Shown piece after piece: positions 7,390 to 15,180 of a DNA stretch of 17,501 nt. Location of the stretch: positions 1-17,501 of the forward strand of contig JAOTWC010000009.1 in assembly GCA_029863105.1 (NCBI GenBank). The letters are read 5' to 3'. Source of the DNA: Gemmatimonadota bacterium. GTDB taxonomy: Bacteria; Gemmatimonadota; Gemmatimonadetes; Palauibacterales; Palauibacteraceae. Numbering within the stretch: position 1 is the stretch's first letter; the number at the start of each line of letters is the position of its first letter. Position numbers and translations under genes: made by a program. Below the pieces are notes generated by a model. It saw nothing but the letters and a program-made list of their open reading frames with translations, searched no databases and was not told the DNA's origin.

Positions 7390-9207
7390 TCATCCCCGCA
7401 AGTCGCGGACCCTGTCAGCCCATTGCCTCAGAATCAACAATCGAAGTACCAGCGTACCGGGGGGCAAGGAACGCCGGAGAGCATGATCAATGAACCGCGT
7501 CTTCAACGCGGTGCGTGCTCGCTCCGGAAGCACCAGGCGAGCGAGTCTGCCGATCGCTTCACGACGTCGGGTCGGCAGTTCGCGACCCTCGCCATCTGCG
7601 AGCGCGGAACGCACGTAATCTGCGACCCGCCCGGAATCCAGAACAGGTTCGAGACACTCTGCGCCGTCCACCAGGCGATCCCTCAGATACGACTTGATCC
7701 GGGCATTCGCACGGATCACGCTGGTCCAGTCCTCGAGGCTATGAACTGAAGCCGTGGGCACCTCCATCAGGGCCGGGAACATATCGCGTAGAGTCTGGAC
7801 GAACAGCCGCTTCTGGATACGGTACTCCGTCGGAACGCCCCAGATGAACTCCAGCACTTCGCGGTCCAGCCAGGGGTTTCTGAGGTTGAGCACGGTGAGT
7901 TTGTAATAGCTGGAGCGATGCAGATAATGGGGTAGCCGCTGCGTTGCGTAATAGGCGTCCTTGCGGTCTGTAAAGTCTGCGAGTTCGCATGCAGCGGAGA
8001 TTCGCCCAAGCAGAGCCCGTGATGCCCCGATGTGCTCGCTCAGTCGCTCGACCGGCAGAAGGCTCTGGACGTCGGCAGCATGGGCGAGCTGTGACAGACC
8101 GACACGCGCCATTGACTCCTGGTCGGACGCGGACGCACCGCCGTAGCCGAAGCACTCATCCCCCCGCAACATCTGCCGGCCGCCCAGTTCGTCCCGAATA
8201 CGGCGCACGAGGTTGAGCTCATGGTGGTGAAGCGCGGGGTCGTCGGTGAGAGCGCTGATCCGCGCCACCATCTCATCTACATCCTGTGGAAGCTGGTCCG
8301 TCCTCCTTTGAAGAAAGGTGTGTTCGGTGCCGAAGCGCTCCCCCAGCCGCCGGGCAATCCAGGCGTCCGCACCATCAGTAGTCTCGTCAATTCCCCAGGA
8401 AACCGTCTTCACGCGTTCGACCCCAAGTTCGAGCATGCACCCGAGGATTCCGCGCGAGTCGATCCCTCCACTCAGCGGCAGGACCAGGTCTCCCGTTCCC
8501 CGGAGGCGCCGGATGACCGCCGAGCGGAGCAGCTCGGCCAACTGGCCGCGGTATTGTGTCTCTCCGGCGTCCGGACACCGGGCAGGTCGAGGACCCATTC
8601 GGAAGTACTGACGTTCGACAATCTTGCAGTCGGCGTCGATCGTGAGCACGGTCCCGGGGGCAACAGACCGAACCCCGGGTATCCACGTCTGATCATCCAG
8701 AAGATGACCGTTAACGAGAAATGAAACGGCTGCGTCGGCGTCGAGCTGGCTCGAATCGCCCCCGAGCTCCGCTAACACGGCAATCTCTGGAGCAAACGCG
8801 AGTCCCCCGTTGCAGGGGGCATAGAACATGGGTCGCGAACCGCAGAAATCGGTCGCGAGCGTGAACTGCCCTGACCGACCATCCCAGATGAACAGGACGA
8901 AGGATCCATCCAGTCCGTCGAGCGCCCGATCTCCCTGATCCAGATACGCTTCGAACAGGTCTTCAGGGCAGCTTCGGTAGAGTTCGCCCGACAATGCCAT
9001 CACTATAGGCACGTCGGCCCGGGAGACCGTGTAGGACTCCTCCGGCAGCACGTCACGCACGGAAATGACTGCTGTCGCCGTGGTCGATTCCATCACCGGG
9101 CTCCATGCGTCACCCGGCTCGTGGAGCAGCCGGGAGCCCAACCACCGGCTGTCCGGCCCCCGCGCGTCCGATCCGGGTTCCGCGATCCAACCGGCTATTC
9201 CAGGCAT
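7390..9207 (-). CDS. asparagine synthetase-like amide ligase with degenerate glutaminase domain
   Basis: This 605-residue protein has the two-domain layout of class II asparagine synthetases. The C-terminal ATP-pyrophosphatase domain looks active: LPLSGGIDSRGIL gives the PP-loop SGGIDS (246-251), and LRGDECFGYGG (347-357) matches the GxDExFG motif. The N-terminal glutaminase domain begins MPGIAGWI where active enzymes have MCGI, so the Cys2 nucleophile is Pro; the FNGEIYN motif is changed to LSGELYRS (Asn to Ser). It should therefore not hydrolyse glutamine and may use free ammonia, another amine, or a partner. Beside uronate epimerases, an attractive job is amidation of a uronic acid carboxylate; lasso-cyclase-like or true asparagine-forming roles are less supported. 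The start at 9207 has GGGGAG just upstream; an in-frame ATG at 9282 would spoil the N-terminus. It is divergent from the secreted lipoprotein. Confidence 0.85.
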   Translation of the reverse strand: MPGIAGWIAEPGSDARGPDSRWLGSRLLHEPGDAWSPVMESTTATAVISVRDVLPEESYTVSRADVPIVMALSGELYRSCPEDLFEAYLDQGDRALDGLDGSFVLFIWDGRSGQFTLATDFCGSRPMFYAPCNGGLAFAPEIAVLAELGGDSSQLDADAAVSFLVNGHLLDDQTWIPGVRSVAPGTVLTIDADCKIVERQYFRMGPRPARCPDAGETQYRGQLAELLRSAVIRRLRGTGDLVLPLSGGIDSRGILGCMLELGVERVKTVSWGIDETTDGADAWIARRLGERFGTEHTFLQRRTDQLPQDVDEMVARISALTDDPALHHHELNLVRRIRDELGGRQMLRGDECFGYGGASASDQESMARVGLSQLAHAADVQSLLPVERLSEHIGASRALLGRISAACELADFTDRKDAYYATQRLPHYLHRSSYYKLTVLNLRNPWLDREVLEFIWGVPTEYRIQKRLFVQTLRDMFPALMEVPTASVHSLEDWTSVIRANARIKSYLRDRLVDGAECLEPVLDSGRVADYVRSALADGEGRELPTRRREAIGRLARLVLPERARTALKTRFIDHALRRSLPPGTLVLRLLILRQWADRVRDLRG

Positions 9208-9503
9208 ATCGCTCCCCGGTCCCCTCCGTGCCTCCGAGTCCCTACCACTTCTTAGCACCTCCGGAACTATCTGCAGGCCCACCGCACCCGCGGCCAGCGA
9301 ATCAAGATACGTCGCAAACGACGATATATCGATACTTCACAAATACTTATGGCGATGATGCCCGACCGGACCCGCCGTGCCCGGCGATGTGGAACGAATC
9401 TCGTAGTAAGCCAGTCGTCCCGGAGCCCCAGAGACTCCGCTGCACCCAGGAGCTTGCTCGGCGAAACGCAGCTGATGGCATCTCGAAACTTCAGGCCGAC
9501 AAA
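9208..9503. promoter_or_regulatory. divergent intergenic region with AT-rich palindromic core
   Basis: This 296-bp stretch lies between the divergent AsnB-like and secreted-lipoprotein genes and should hold promoters for both. The core at about 9299-9352 is AT-rich. It contains CGTCG-caaa-CGACG (9310-9323) and the perfect 10-bp palindrome CGATATATCG (9322-9331), overlapping by two bases, which would suit an operator. I do not see a confident sigma-70 -35/-10 pair on either strand. GGGGAG (minus strand, 9212-9217) is the ribosome site of the AsnB-like gene. Plus-strand frames are open through much of the region, but they lack usable starts before 9387. Confidence 0.45.
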
Positions 9504-10940
9504 ATGGTAGCAATCGACGACCGCTGGAACCATTCGACAGTGTCCGGCGACAGATTCCCGACCGGTCCGCATGCAGATGCGCGCGGACGGGCTCACCGGA
9601 GATACGCATCGATCGTGCTCTCATTTACTCTACTCCTGACAGCCGCTGCTTGCATCAGTTCACCGCTGGAACCAGCGGAGCAGGACCAGGCGCAGAATCT
9701 GAACGTCGCCCCTTCGAACGTCTGGCTGTCCGTGGGCAACACGCAGCGGGTGGTGGCCTGGGTGACCGGACCGGAGAGCGGTGAACAGATTTCGTACACC
9801 TGGACGACGTCGGACCCGGATGTCCTCGAGATTGTCGAGACGGACTCGACCGTCGTCTTGTACGCCAAGAAGTCCGGCTCCGTCAAGGTCGGCGTGACAG
9901 CGGACAAACCCGGCAAACGGATCGGCCAGCGCGCAGATGCCGTTACGGTGACCGTGACGGATTCCAACCAGGAGGCGTCGGTCGGTCGAATTCTCGGAGT
10001 ACCTGAACTCCAGAACACCTGGTCAGGTCTCCCGTTCTCGGGAACGTACGACGCGAAGTTCACCGAATGGGGTGATACGCACTGGTCACGCTCGGCGGGG
10101 CAATGGGAGTACACGTACTACGATCGGGCCCTGGCATGGTATGCGGCGTGGTGGCGAACCGGCGATGCTCGCTACCTGGAACGAGCGGAAACCGACGTCC
10201 TGGCTTATCGGGACGATTACGTCCTGCCCAACAACGGCGGAGTGCCGCCGCGGTGGGTGTTCCCCGAAGGACTGGCCATCCACTACATCTTGACGGGTGA
10301 TCCGCTGAGCGGAGACGCCATCGCGCTGATGGCGAAGCGGATGTCAGAGGTCGGGTGGCTCGACAACATGCTGACGACCAACTATCAGGATGGCAGGATC
10401 CAGGGCCGCGCGGTGCTGGCTCAGCTGATCGCTGCTGAAGTTGGAGCGCCCCCGTTACGCGACTGGAATGCCGAACTGTCGCGGGGTATCGAGCACCTTC
10501 TCGAATGGTATCAGGTCAGTGGAGCCGACGGATCCTGGGAAATGAACCAGTATTGTGGCGGACAAGCCAATTTCCAGGTATCGCATGCGCTGCTTGAGGT
10601 GTTGATCCGCTATCACGACCTCGTCAATCCCGACCCGCGGATTCCTGACGTGGTGCGCAAGAGCCTCAACTATATGTGGCAGTGGTGGGATGCTGGGGCG
10701 CAGGCCTTCAGCTACAACACGGTCGAATGTGCTGCAGGCGGAACGGGACCGGCCGTCGACCTCAACATGCTGATCGTGTTTCCGTTCGGGTGGTACTACC
10801 AGGTGAGCGGCGAGGACGTGTACCGCCAGCGGGGCGACGACGTGTTGCAGGCTGGACTGGCCAAGACGTTCTGGAGCGGTCACAAGCAGTTCAACCAGAG
10901 CTTCATGCGCAGCTGGCGATACCCGCAGTACACGAACTAA
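9504..10940 (+). CDS. secreted lipoprotein with Big2-like Ig domain and putative polysaccharide-active alpha/alpha-barrel domain
   Basis: The product (478 residues from ATG 9504) has an arginine-rich n-region, a hydrophobic stretch ASIVLSFTLLLTAAAC and a probable lipid-modified Cys50. The lipobox is weak, with Ala at -3. Residues about 66-151 resemble a bacterial Ig-like Big2 domain (VAPSNVWLSVGNTQRVVAWV, then TWTTSDPDVLEI and SGSVKVGVTAD). The remaining 310 residues are rich in Trp and Tyr, with helical repeats such as YDRALAWYAAWWRTGDARYL and FPEGLAIHYILTGD, and suggest an (alpha/alpha) toroid as in polysaccharide lyases, glycoside hydrolases or uronyl epimerases. No catalytic residue can be assigned. 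The start is uncertain: ATG 9387 gives a very long leader and GTG 9540 a shorter one. Location inside the EPS locus, like AlgL beside alginate genes, suggests trimming or binding the polymer outside the cytoplasm. Confidence 0.72.
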   Translation: MVAIDDRWNHSTVSGDRFPTGPHADARGRAHRRYASIVLSFTLLLTAAACISSPLEPAEQDQAQNLNVAPSNVWLSVGNTQRVVAWVTGPESGEQISYTWTTSDPDVLEIVETDSTVVLYAKKSGSVKVGVTADKPGKRIGQRADAVTVTVTDSNQEASVGRILGVPELQNTWSGLPFSGTYDAKFTEWGDTHWSRSAGQWEYTYYDRALAWYAAWWRTGDARYLERAETDVLAYRDDYVLPNNGGVPPRWVFPEGLAIHYILTGDPLSGDAIALMAKRMSEVGWLDNMLTTNYQDGRIQGRAVLAQLIAAEVGAPPLRDWNAELSRGIEHLLEWYQVSGADGSWEMNQYCGGQANFQVSHALLEVLIRYHDLVNPDPRIPDVVRKSLNYMWQWWDAGAQAFSYNTVECAAGGTGPAVDLNMLIVFPFGWYYQVSGEDVYRQRGDDVLQAGLAKTFWSGHKQFNQSFMRSWRYPQYTN

Positions 10941-11548
10941 GCCTCACTCGAGGACTCCAGAGATCCGGCCTCGCGGCTTTTCAGGCGGCGGGCCGGATTT
11001 CCCACATACACCCCCATCTCACCGCAATCGGCCGTAACGATCGACCCGGCCCCTACAACGGTGCCCCGCCCAACGGACGCCATCAGGACGGCCTTATTCC
11101 CAACCCACGCGTCCGGGCCGATATCGAGTTTGAGTCGCTGACCGCCCTGCTTGCGAATCGGGATATCCGTTCGATCGAAGAAGTGCACCTGCTTCCCGCT
11201 CACGACGTCTACGCAGCTGCCGAGCAAGACATCGTCATGGAGGTGGCAAAGGCCGATCGTGCAGTACGCACCTATATACACGTTGCGGCCGATATTCGTG
11301 CCGCGGCATGAGAAGATCGTCCCGAATTCCACTGTTACGTCCTGCGCCGGAGTATTGAGGGCGATCCGATAGTAGTGACGCCGGACGAGGATACCCACCG
11401 GACCAGGCAGGAGACTGGCGACTTGCGATCCGCCGCGGAAGAGTTCATCTCCAGAGTCCCAGGGCGCAACCCAGCGCACGACGTAGGCAAGCGGGGCTGC
11501 GACGACCCAAGCTGCGGCCGACGCGAACCTCTTGATCACACGTCTCAT
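10937..11548 (-). CDS. LbH (hexapeptide-repeat) acyltransferase
   Basis: This 203-residue member of the left-handed beta-helix acyltransferase superfamily probably moves an acetyl (or other acyl) group from CoA to a sugar. The N-terminus has a hydrophobic segment (about 11-27) followed by FRGGSQVASLLPGPVGILVRR, typical of EPS-locus acyltransferases. Hexapeptide turns lie at about 85-110 and 143-170 (IGRNVYIGAYCTIG, IGPDAWVGNKAVL). His122 in SGKQVHFFD is the likely catalytic base, and VYVGNPARRL (181-190) closes the fold. The start is ATG 11548 with GGGGAGA 7 nt upstream; the frame is open to 11704, but only over the upstream gene. It is last in a seven-gene minus-strand operon, 16 bp after the GT4 gene. 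Its stop overlaps the convergent lipoprotein stop by 4 bp. Confidence 0.88.
   Translation of the reverse strand: MRRVIKRFASAAAWVVAAPLAYVVRWVAPWDSGDELFRGGSQVASLLPGPVGILVRRHYYRIALNTPAQDVTVEFGTIFSCRGTNIGRNVYIGAYCTIGLCHLHDDVLLGSCVDVVSGKQVHFFDRTDIPIRKQGGQRLKLDIGPDAWVGNKAVLMASVGRGTVVGAGSIVTADCGEMGVYVGNPARRLKSREAGSLESSSEA
10963..10998. terminator. inverted repeat near the convergent gene ends (weak terminator candidate)
   Basis: ATCCGGCC (10963-10970) and GGCCGGAT (10991-10998) form a perfect 8-bp stem with a 20-nt spacer, starting 22 bp after the plus-strand stop. It is followed by TTTCCC rather than a long T-run. It lies within the end of the acyltransferase gene and its right arm encodes the conserved Asn-Pro-Ala, so coding constraint may explain half of it. 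Confidence 0.25.
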
Positions 11549-11564
11549 CGTGGTCTCTCCCCGG

Positions 11565-12686
11565 TCACGTAGCTGCCTCGGGCGGAAACAGAGCTGCGAC
11601 GTAGGCTTCGAACATGAGTGATCGGTCGAACCGATCAACGGCATGGCGCCGAGACTGTTTCCCCAGGCGAGCACGCTTCGATCGATCGTCCAGCAGGCCT
11701 GCAAGCGCGCGCGCCAGCGCCTCAGGATTCTCCGGAGGGACGATCAGGCCACCGTCCCCTACCGCACGGGGCACACCGCCTACCGCCGTCGCGACGATCG
11801 GGAGGCCGGCGCTCATCGCTTCGAGCAGAGCTACTGGGAGGCCCTCGGTGCGCGACGGCAGCACAAACACATCCATGGCCTGCAGCAAGGTCGGTATGTC
11901 GCTTCGTTCCCCCAACAGACGAATCGTCGAGTCCAAGGCGCGTTCGTCGATGAGTCGGCGCATTTCATCCCGGCAGGGTCCCTCCCCAATGAATACGACC
12001 CGCAGTCTATCCCTTTCTTTGGGCGTTAGACACGCGACGGCCCGGACGAGATTCATCGGATCCTTGTCCGGATGGAGCCGACCAACATACCCAGCGAGAC
12101 AAACCTCCTCCGGAATCCCGAGCTGCAGGCGCAGAGGAACTGCCTCTCCGGGTCGGAACATCATAGTATCGACACCGTTCGGAATGACTCGAACGCGCGT
12201 CGCGCCGAGCCCGATCTCGTCAGCGACGTAGTCTGCCAGGCCCTGATGCACAACCGTCGTCAGATCTACGCGTCGTCCGTATCTACGGGCTATCCGGCGG
12301 GCGGATGATCGGGTTCGCAGCAGGTAGTTGCTGTGCTCTGTGACGACGATTCTCTTGACCCCGGCAATCCGGGCTGGCCAGTAGGCGATCGCCAGCATGT
12401 TGAAGTGGTGCACGTGGAGTACAGTGGTGCGCGTCTGCCGGAAGTGCCGGTACAGTCGCAGAGCGCGTCCGAATCGACCGCCACGGCCGATCTGGACGGG
12501 GACACACCGGATTCCCTCCGCCTCCAACTGCTCGCTGATCGGACCGGGACCGCCGTGGGTCGCACACACGGTGGCCGGGACTCCGAGCTCCACCGCGTGC
12601 AGCGCCACGACCTGTGCTATTCGCTCCGAACCGCCGATCGCAAAGCTGTACGTAAGCTCTGTGAGCGTGTCGCTAGCGGCGTTCAT
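11565..12686 (-). CDS. GT4 glycosyltransferase
   Basis: This 373-residue GT-B enzyme of family 4 type probably adds a sugar to the lipid-linked repeat unit. It shows the N-terminal GGSERIAQVV motif, VHHFNML, VTEHSNYLLR, VIPNGVDTMMF, GYVGRLHPDKDP at the start of the donor domain, FIGEGP, LLGERSDIPTLL, and the catalytic EX7E in SRTEGLPVALLEAMSAG, followed by VATAVGGVP. All key residues of a functional GT4 are present. Sugar donor is not readable. The ATG overlaps the upstream gene's stop by 4 bp (ATGA), pointing to translational coupling, and the downstream acyltransferase starts 16 bp after its stop. Confidence 0.93.
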   Translation of the reverse strand: MNAASDTLTELTYSFAIGGSERIAQVVALHAVELGVPATVCATHGGPGPISEQLEAEGIRCVPVQIGRGGRFGRALRLYRHFRQTRTTVLHVHHFNMLAIAYWPARIAGVKRIVVTEHSNYLLRTRSSARRIARRYGRRVDLTTVVHQGLADYVADEIGLGATRVRVIPNGVDTMMFRPGEAVPLRLQLGIPEEVCLAGYVGRLHPDKDPMNLVRAVACLTPKERDRLRVVFIGEGPCRDEMRRLIDERALDSTIRLLGERSDIPTLLQAMDVFVLPSRTEGLPVALLEAMSAGLPIVATAVGGVPRAVGDGGLIVPPENPEALARALAGLLDDRSKRARLGKQSRRHAVDRFDRSLMFEAYVAALFPPEAAT

Positions 12687-13831
12687 TGTGAGACTCGCGT
12701 GAGCTCGGTGTATATGCCCGCAAGTGCCTCTGCACGCCTCTGCTGGGAGTAAGTGTCATGCAATTGCTCCCGCGCCGCGACGCACCGGGACCTATCGATC
12801 TGAAGAGCTTCGTTGCCAGCACGTGCGATCGCTGCGGGAACAAGCGAGTCCGCCAGCACCACCGAAACCAGGTCGGCAGCCACGCCGGGAATGCCCCCGA
12901 CTCGCGTAGCGGCTACCGGGACGCATGCATCTACTGCCTCCAGCAGGACGTTGGGGAACACTTCGCTTCTCGAGCTGATCAATAGCACGTCCATGGCGCG
13001 ATACATCTCCGACACTCTCGCAACGTGCCCCGTGAACCGGGTGGACTGGCCGACACCGAGTGAGGTGGCCTGCCGTTCGAGATCTGCGCGCATGGGCCCG
13101 TCACCGACGATCAAAGCACTGATTGTCGGGTACTCGCGCGCAAGGTGCGCATACGCCTCCACGAACAGATCCGGTCCCTTCTCCTCGCTCAGGCGTCCCA
13201 CGAAGCCGACCACCGGGCCGGGGCCTTCGATGCCAAATCCTTTCCGGATCGCGCTGGCCTCCCGGATCGGAGGCTCCAGAGCGACAACACCGTTCGGAAC
13301 AACACGGAGTCTGTTCCTGTCGGCCGGTGCAAAGTGCTCGTCCACGCCTTCGGCTACCGTGATGATCGTGTCCGCCCGTCCCATACCCCATCGATCGAAT
13401 GCGTGGTAGAGACGCACTCGCCAATCCGTCGCCGTGCGTCCGTGGTAGAAGGCGATCCAGGGGACCGCCGCTTCACGCCGCACCAGCAACGCGTAGGCCG
13501 TAGGCTTATAACCGTGAGTCTGCATGAGGTCGGGGCGCAGCTGGGTCAGGCGGGAGCGCAGCGCACGCAGCGGGGCCGGATCGAACGGACCGCGCTCCCG
13601 GACTATCTCGAATGCGATCCCGCGCTGAGTCAGTTCGAGTTGCAGCGGACCTGTGTCGGCTCCGTCACGCGCCACGCAATACACGATGGGTTCCACGACG
13701 CCGCCAGCGTCCAGCAGGGATAGAGATTCGAGAAGTTGGCGCACGAGGCCCGTAGGCCTGATGTGCGTAAGCAGGACGAGAAGGCGCAACCGTCTGGGTT
13801 CCGGTTCCTCAACCGGGAAGCTGAGTTTCAT
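12683..13831 (-). CDS. GT4 glycosyltransferase
   Basis: This 382-residue GT-B glycosyltransferase carries LLVLLTHIRPTGLVRQLLESL at the N-terminus, DLMQTHGYKPTAYAL, VVPNGVVALEPP (PNGV with the usual Asp replaced by Val), GFVGRLSEEKGPDLFVEAY, VGDGPMR, and the EX7E region SRSEVFPNVLLEAVDACVP followed by TRVGGIP. The active-site glutamates are kept. It differs clearly from the neighbouring GT4 and so probably makes a different linkage. The gene overlaps both neighbours by 4 bp (ATGA), so the three are likely translated as a coupled set. Confidence 0.92.
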   Translation of the reverse strand: MKLSFPVEEPEPRRLRLLVLLTHIRPTGLVRQLLESLSLLDAGGVVEPIVYCVARDGADTGPLQLELTQRGIAFEIVRERGPFDPAPLRALRSRLTQLRPDLMQTHGYKPTAYALLVRREAAVPWIAFYHGRTATDWRVRLYHAFDRWGMGRADTIITVAEGVDEHFAPADRNRLRVVPNGVVALEPPIREASAIRKGFGIEGPGPVVGFVGRLSEEKGPDLFVEAYAHLAREYPTISALIVGDGPMRADLERQATSLGVGQSTRFTGHVARVSEMYRAMDVLLISSRSEVFPNVLLEAVDACVPVAATRVGGIPGVAADLVSVVLADSLVPAAIARAGNEALQIDRSRCVAAREQLHDTYSQQRRAEALAGIYTELTRVSQ

Positions 13832-15180
13832 GCGGACGCAGGCACTCTGGAGCGGGTTACAGTAAGACGCCCTTTTGTGGCCCGCCGACGGAGTATGCCG
13901 ACCGACGCTCCAACGCTAACGAGGAACAGAAAACCCGCGGAGTACGCGGCGGAAAGAAACACCGACGCGAGCAGATACGCGACCAGCGAAAGGCTCGTCG
14001 CCTCGCCGAGCAGGGCGAGACGACGTGAATCGATGGCTTCTGGCGGACCTCGTCCTCGTTGAGTCAACCGCGCGGCTCGCCTGGCTTCGCGCCAGATCGA
14101 CAGTACAAGGGCGACAAACACGAGGAGACCGGGAATGCCTAACTCGGCAGCAACGAGCACATAGGAACTGTGCGCCGTGCTCCATTTCACGCCGTAGCCC
14201 TCGTCTTCGAGGGTCCCACCCTCGGCGATCGGGAAGTTGCCGAATCCGACCCCTGTTATGGGATTGGCGGCAGCATAGCCAAGACCTCGTTTCCAGATCT
14301 CGACCCGTCCTTCCCGATCCTGGAAATTGTAGTCATCTGCGGGACGCGCAATGCTGCCGATACGATCCCAGTACTCCTCTGAACCGGCCACGCCCGCAAG
14401 GCCCACAGCTCCCGCGACGAGCACGAGCTTCTTCATCCTGCTCAGCATCGGACTCCGCACGAGAAACACGACACCGAGCACCGCAAGCGCGAGAAAACCG
14501 CCGCGCGAATTGGTGGCTACAACTCCAACGGCAAGGTATGCCGCGAGACCGAACCCGATGAGCCGCTTGCCGGACATTGCCCACCCAAGCGCAAAGGGTA
14601 TGGCCATGACACAGTACATCGCGACTTCGTTGCGGTCGAAACTCAGCGATTGCTGCCTCGTGAATCCGGCCATACCACCGAAGGACTGTAAGATCTGGCC
14701 CGTGACGAGAATCGCCGCGGCCACCGCGAACACTCGGGTCAGCGTGCCGAGTTGCTCGGTGTTCACCACCGCGAGGGTCAGCAGGCAGCACACCACACAC
14801 AGCCGCGCGAACGTCTGGACGCCTGCCAATGCTCCTCCGGGCCACAGCGAGAACGGCACGGAGATCAGACCCACCATTAACAGAAGGAGAACCAGCCGGA
14901 GCTGCGGAGCGCGCATGATTGTGGGAATTCGTCGCGTGAAGCCAAACCAGACAAGACCGATTGCGGTCAGGACGACAGCAGGCGTGGCGACGGGCAAACT
15001 CCCCAGTCCCGGAACTGCCTCATGCACACGGCCGATGACCACCAGCAACAGGAACACCAGCACATATCTCAGAGGCGCAGGCCAACGAGCCGGAACCGCG
15101 CTCTGACTGGGACGCCGACGCACGGAACGCTGGCTTGCCCGAAAATCTGACGTCCCTTGCCGCGCCTGCACGCGATTCAC
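13828..15180 (-). CDS. O-antigen polymerase/ligase (Wzy_C family) membrane protein
   Basis: The 450-residue protein has around ten predicted hydrophobic helices and a large outside loop at about 265-340, the layout of Wzy polymerases and WaaL ligases. Typical Wzy_C motifs are NSRGGFLALAVLGVVFLV (224 onward), EIWKRGLGYAAANPITGVGF with GNF following (294-316), and AHSSYVLVAAELGIPGLL (336-353), with His337 as a candidate functional residue. It should act on lipid-linked glycan at the outer face of the inner membrane, either joining repeat units or moving the glycan to an acceptor; the family motifs do not separate these roles. The start is a GTG at 15180 overlapping the upstream stop (GTGA); a polar 35-residue N-terminus precedes the first helix. 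Its stop overlaps the next gene by 4 bp. Confidence 0.88.
   Translation of the reverse strand: MNRVQARQGTSDFRASQRSVRRRPSQSAVPARWPAPLRYVLVFLLLVVIGRVHEAVPGLGSLPVATPAVVLTAIGLVWFGFTRRIPTIMRAPQLRLVLLLLMVGLISVPFSLWPGGALAGVQTFARLCVVCCLLTLAVVNTEQLGTLTRVFAVAAAILVTGQILQSFGGMAGFTRQQSLSFDRNEVAMYCVMAIPFALGWAMSGKRLIGFGLAAYLAVGVVATNSRGGFLALAVLGVVFLVRSPMLSRMKKLVLVAGAVGLAGVAGSEEYWDRIGSIARPADDYNFQDREGRVEIWKRGLGYAAANPITGVGFGNFPIAEGGTLEDEGYGVKWSTAHSSYVLVAAELGIPGLLVFVALVLSIWREARRAARLTQRGRGPPEAIDSRRLALLGEATSLSLVAYLLASVFLSAAYSAGFLFLVSVGASVGILRRRATKGRLTVTRSRVPASA

Noticed and set aside
6905..7393. A 162-residue minus-strand frame whose ATG overlaps the AsnB-like stop
   Set aside because: More than half lies inside the epimerase in another frame and no domain is visible; kept only as a possible relic in the findings.
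9105..9503. N-terminal extension of the secreted lipoprotein frame
   Set aside because: It would overlap the AsnB-like gene start, put a signal peptide about 165 residues inside the protein, and is Pro/Arg-rich without motifs.
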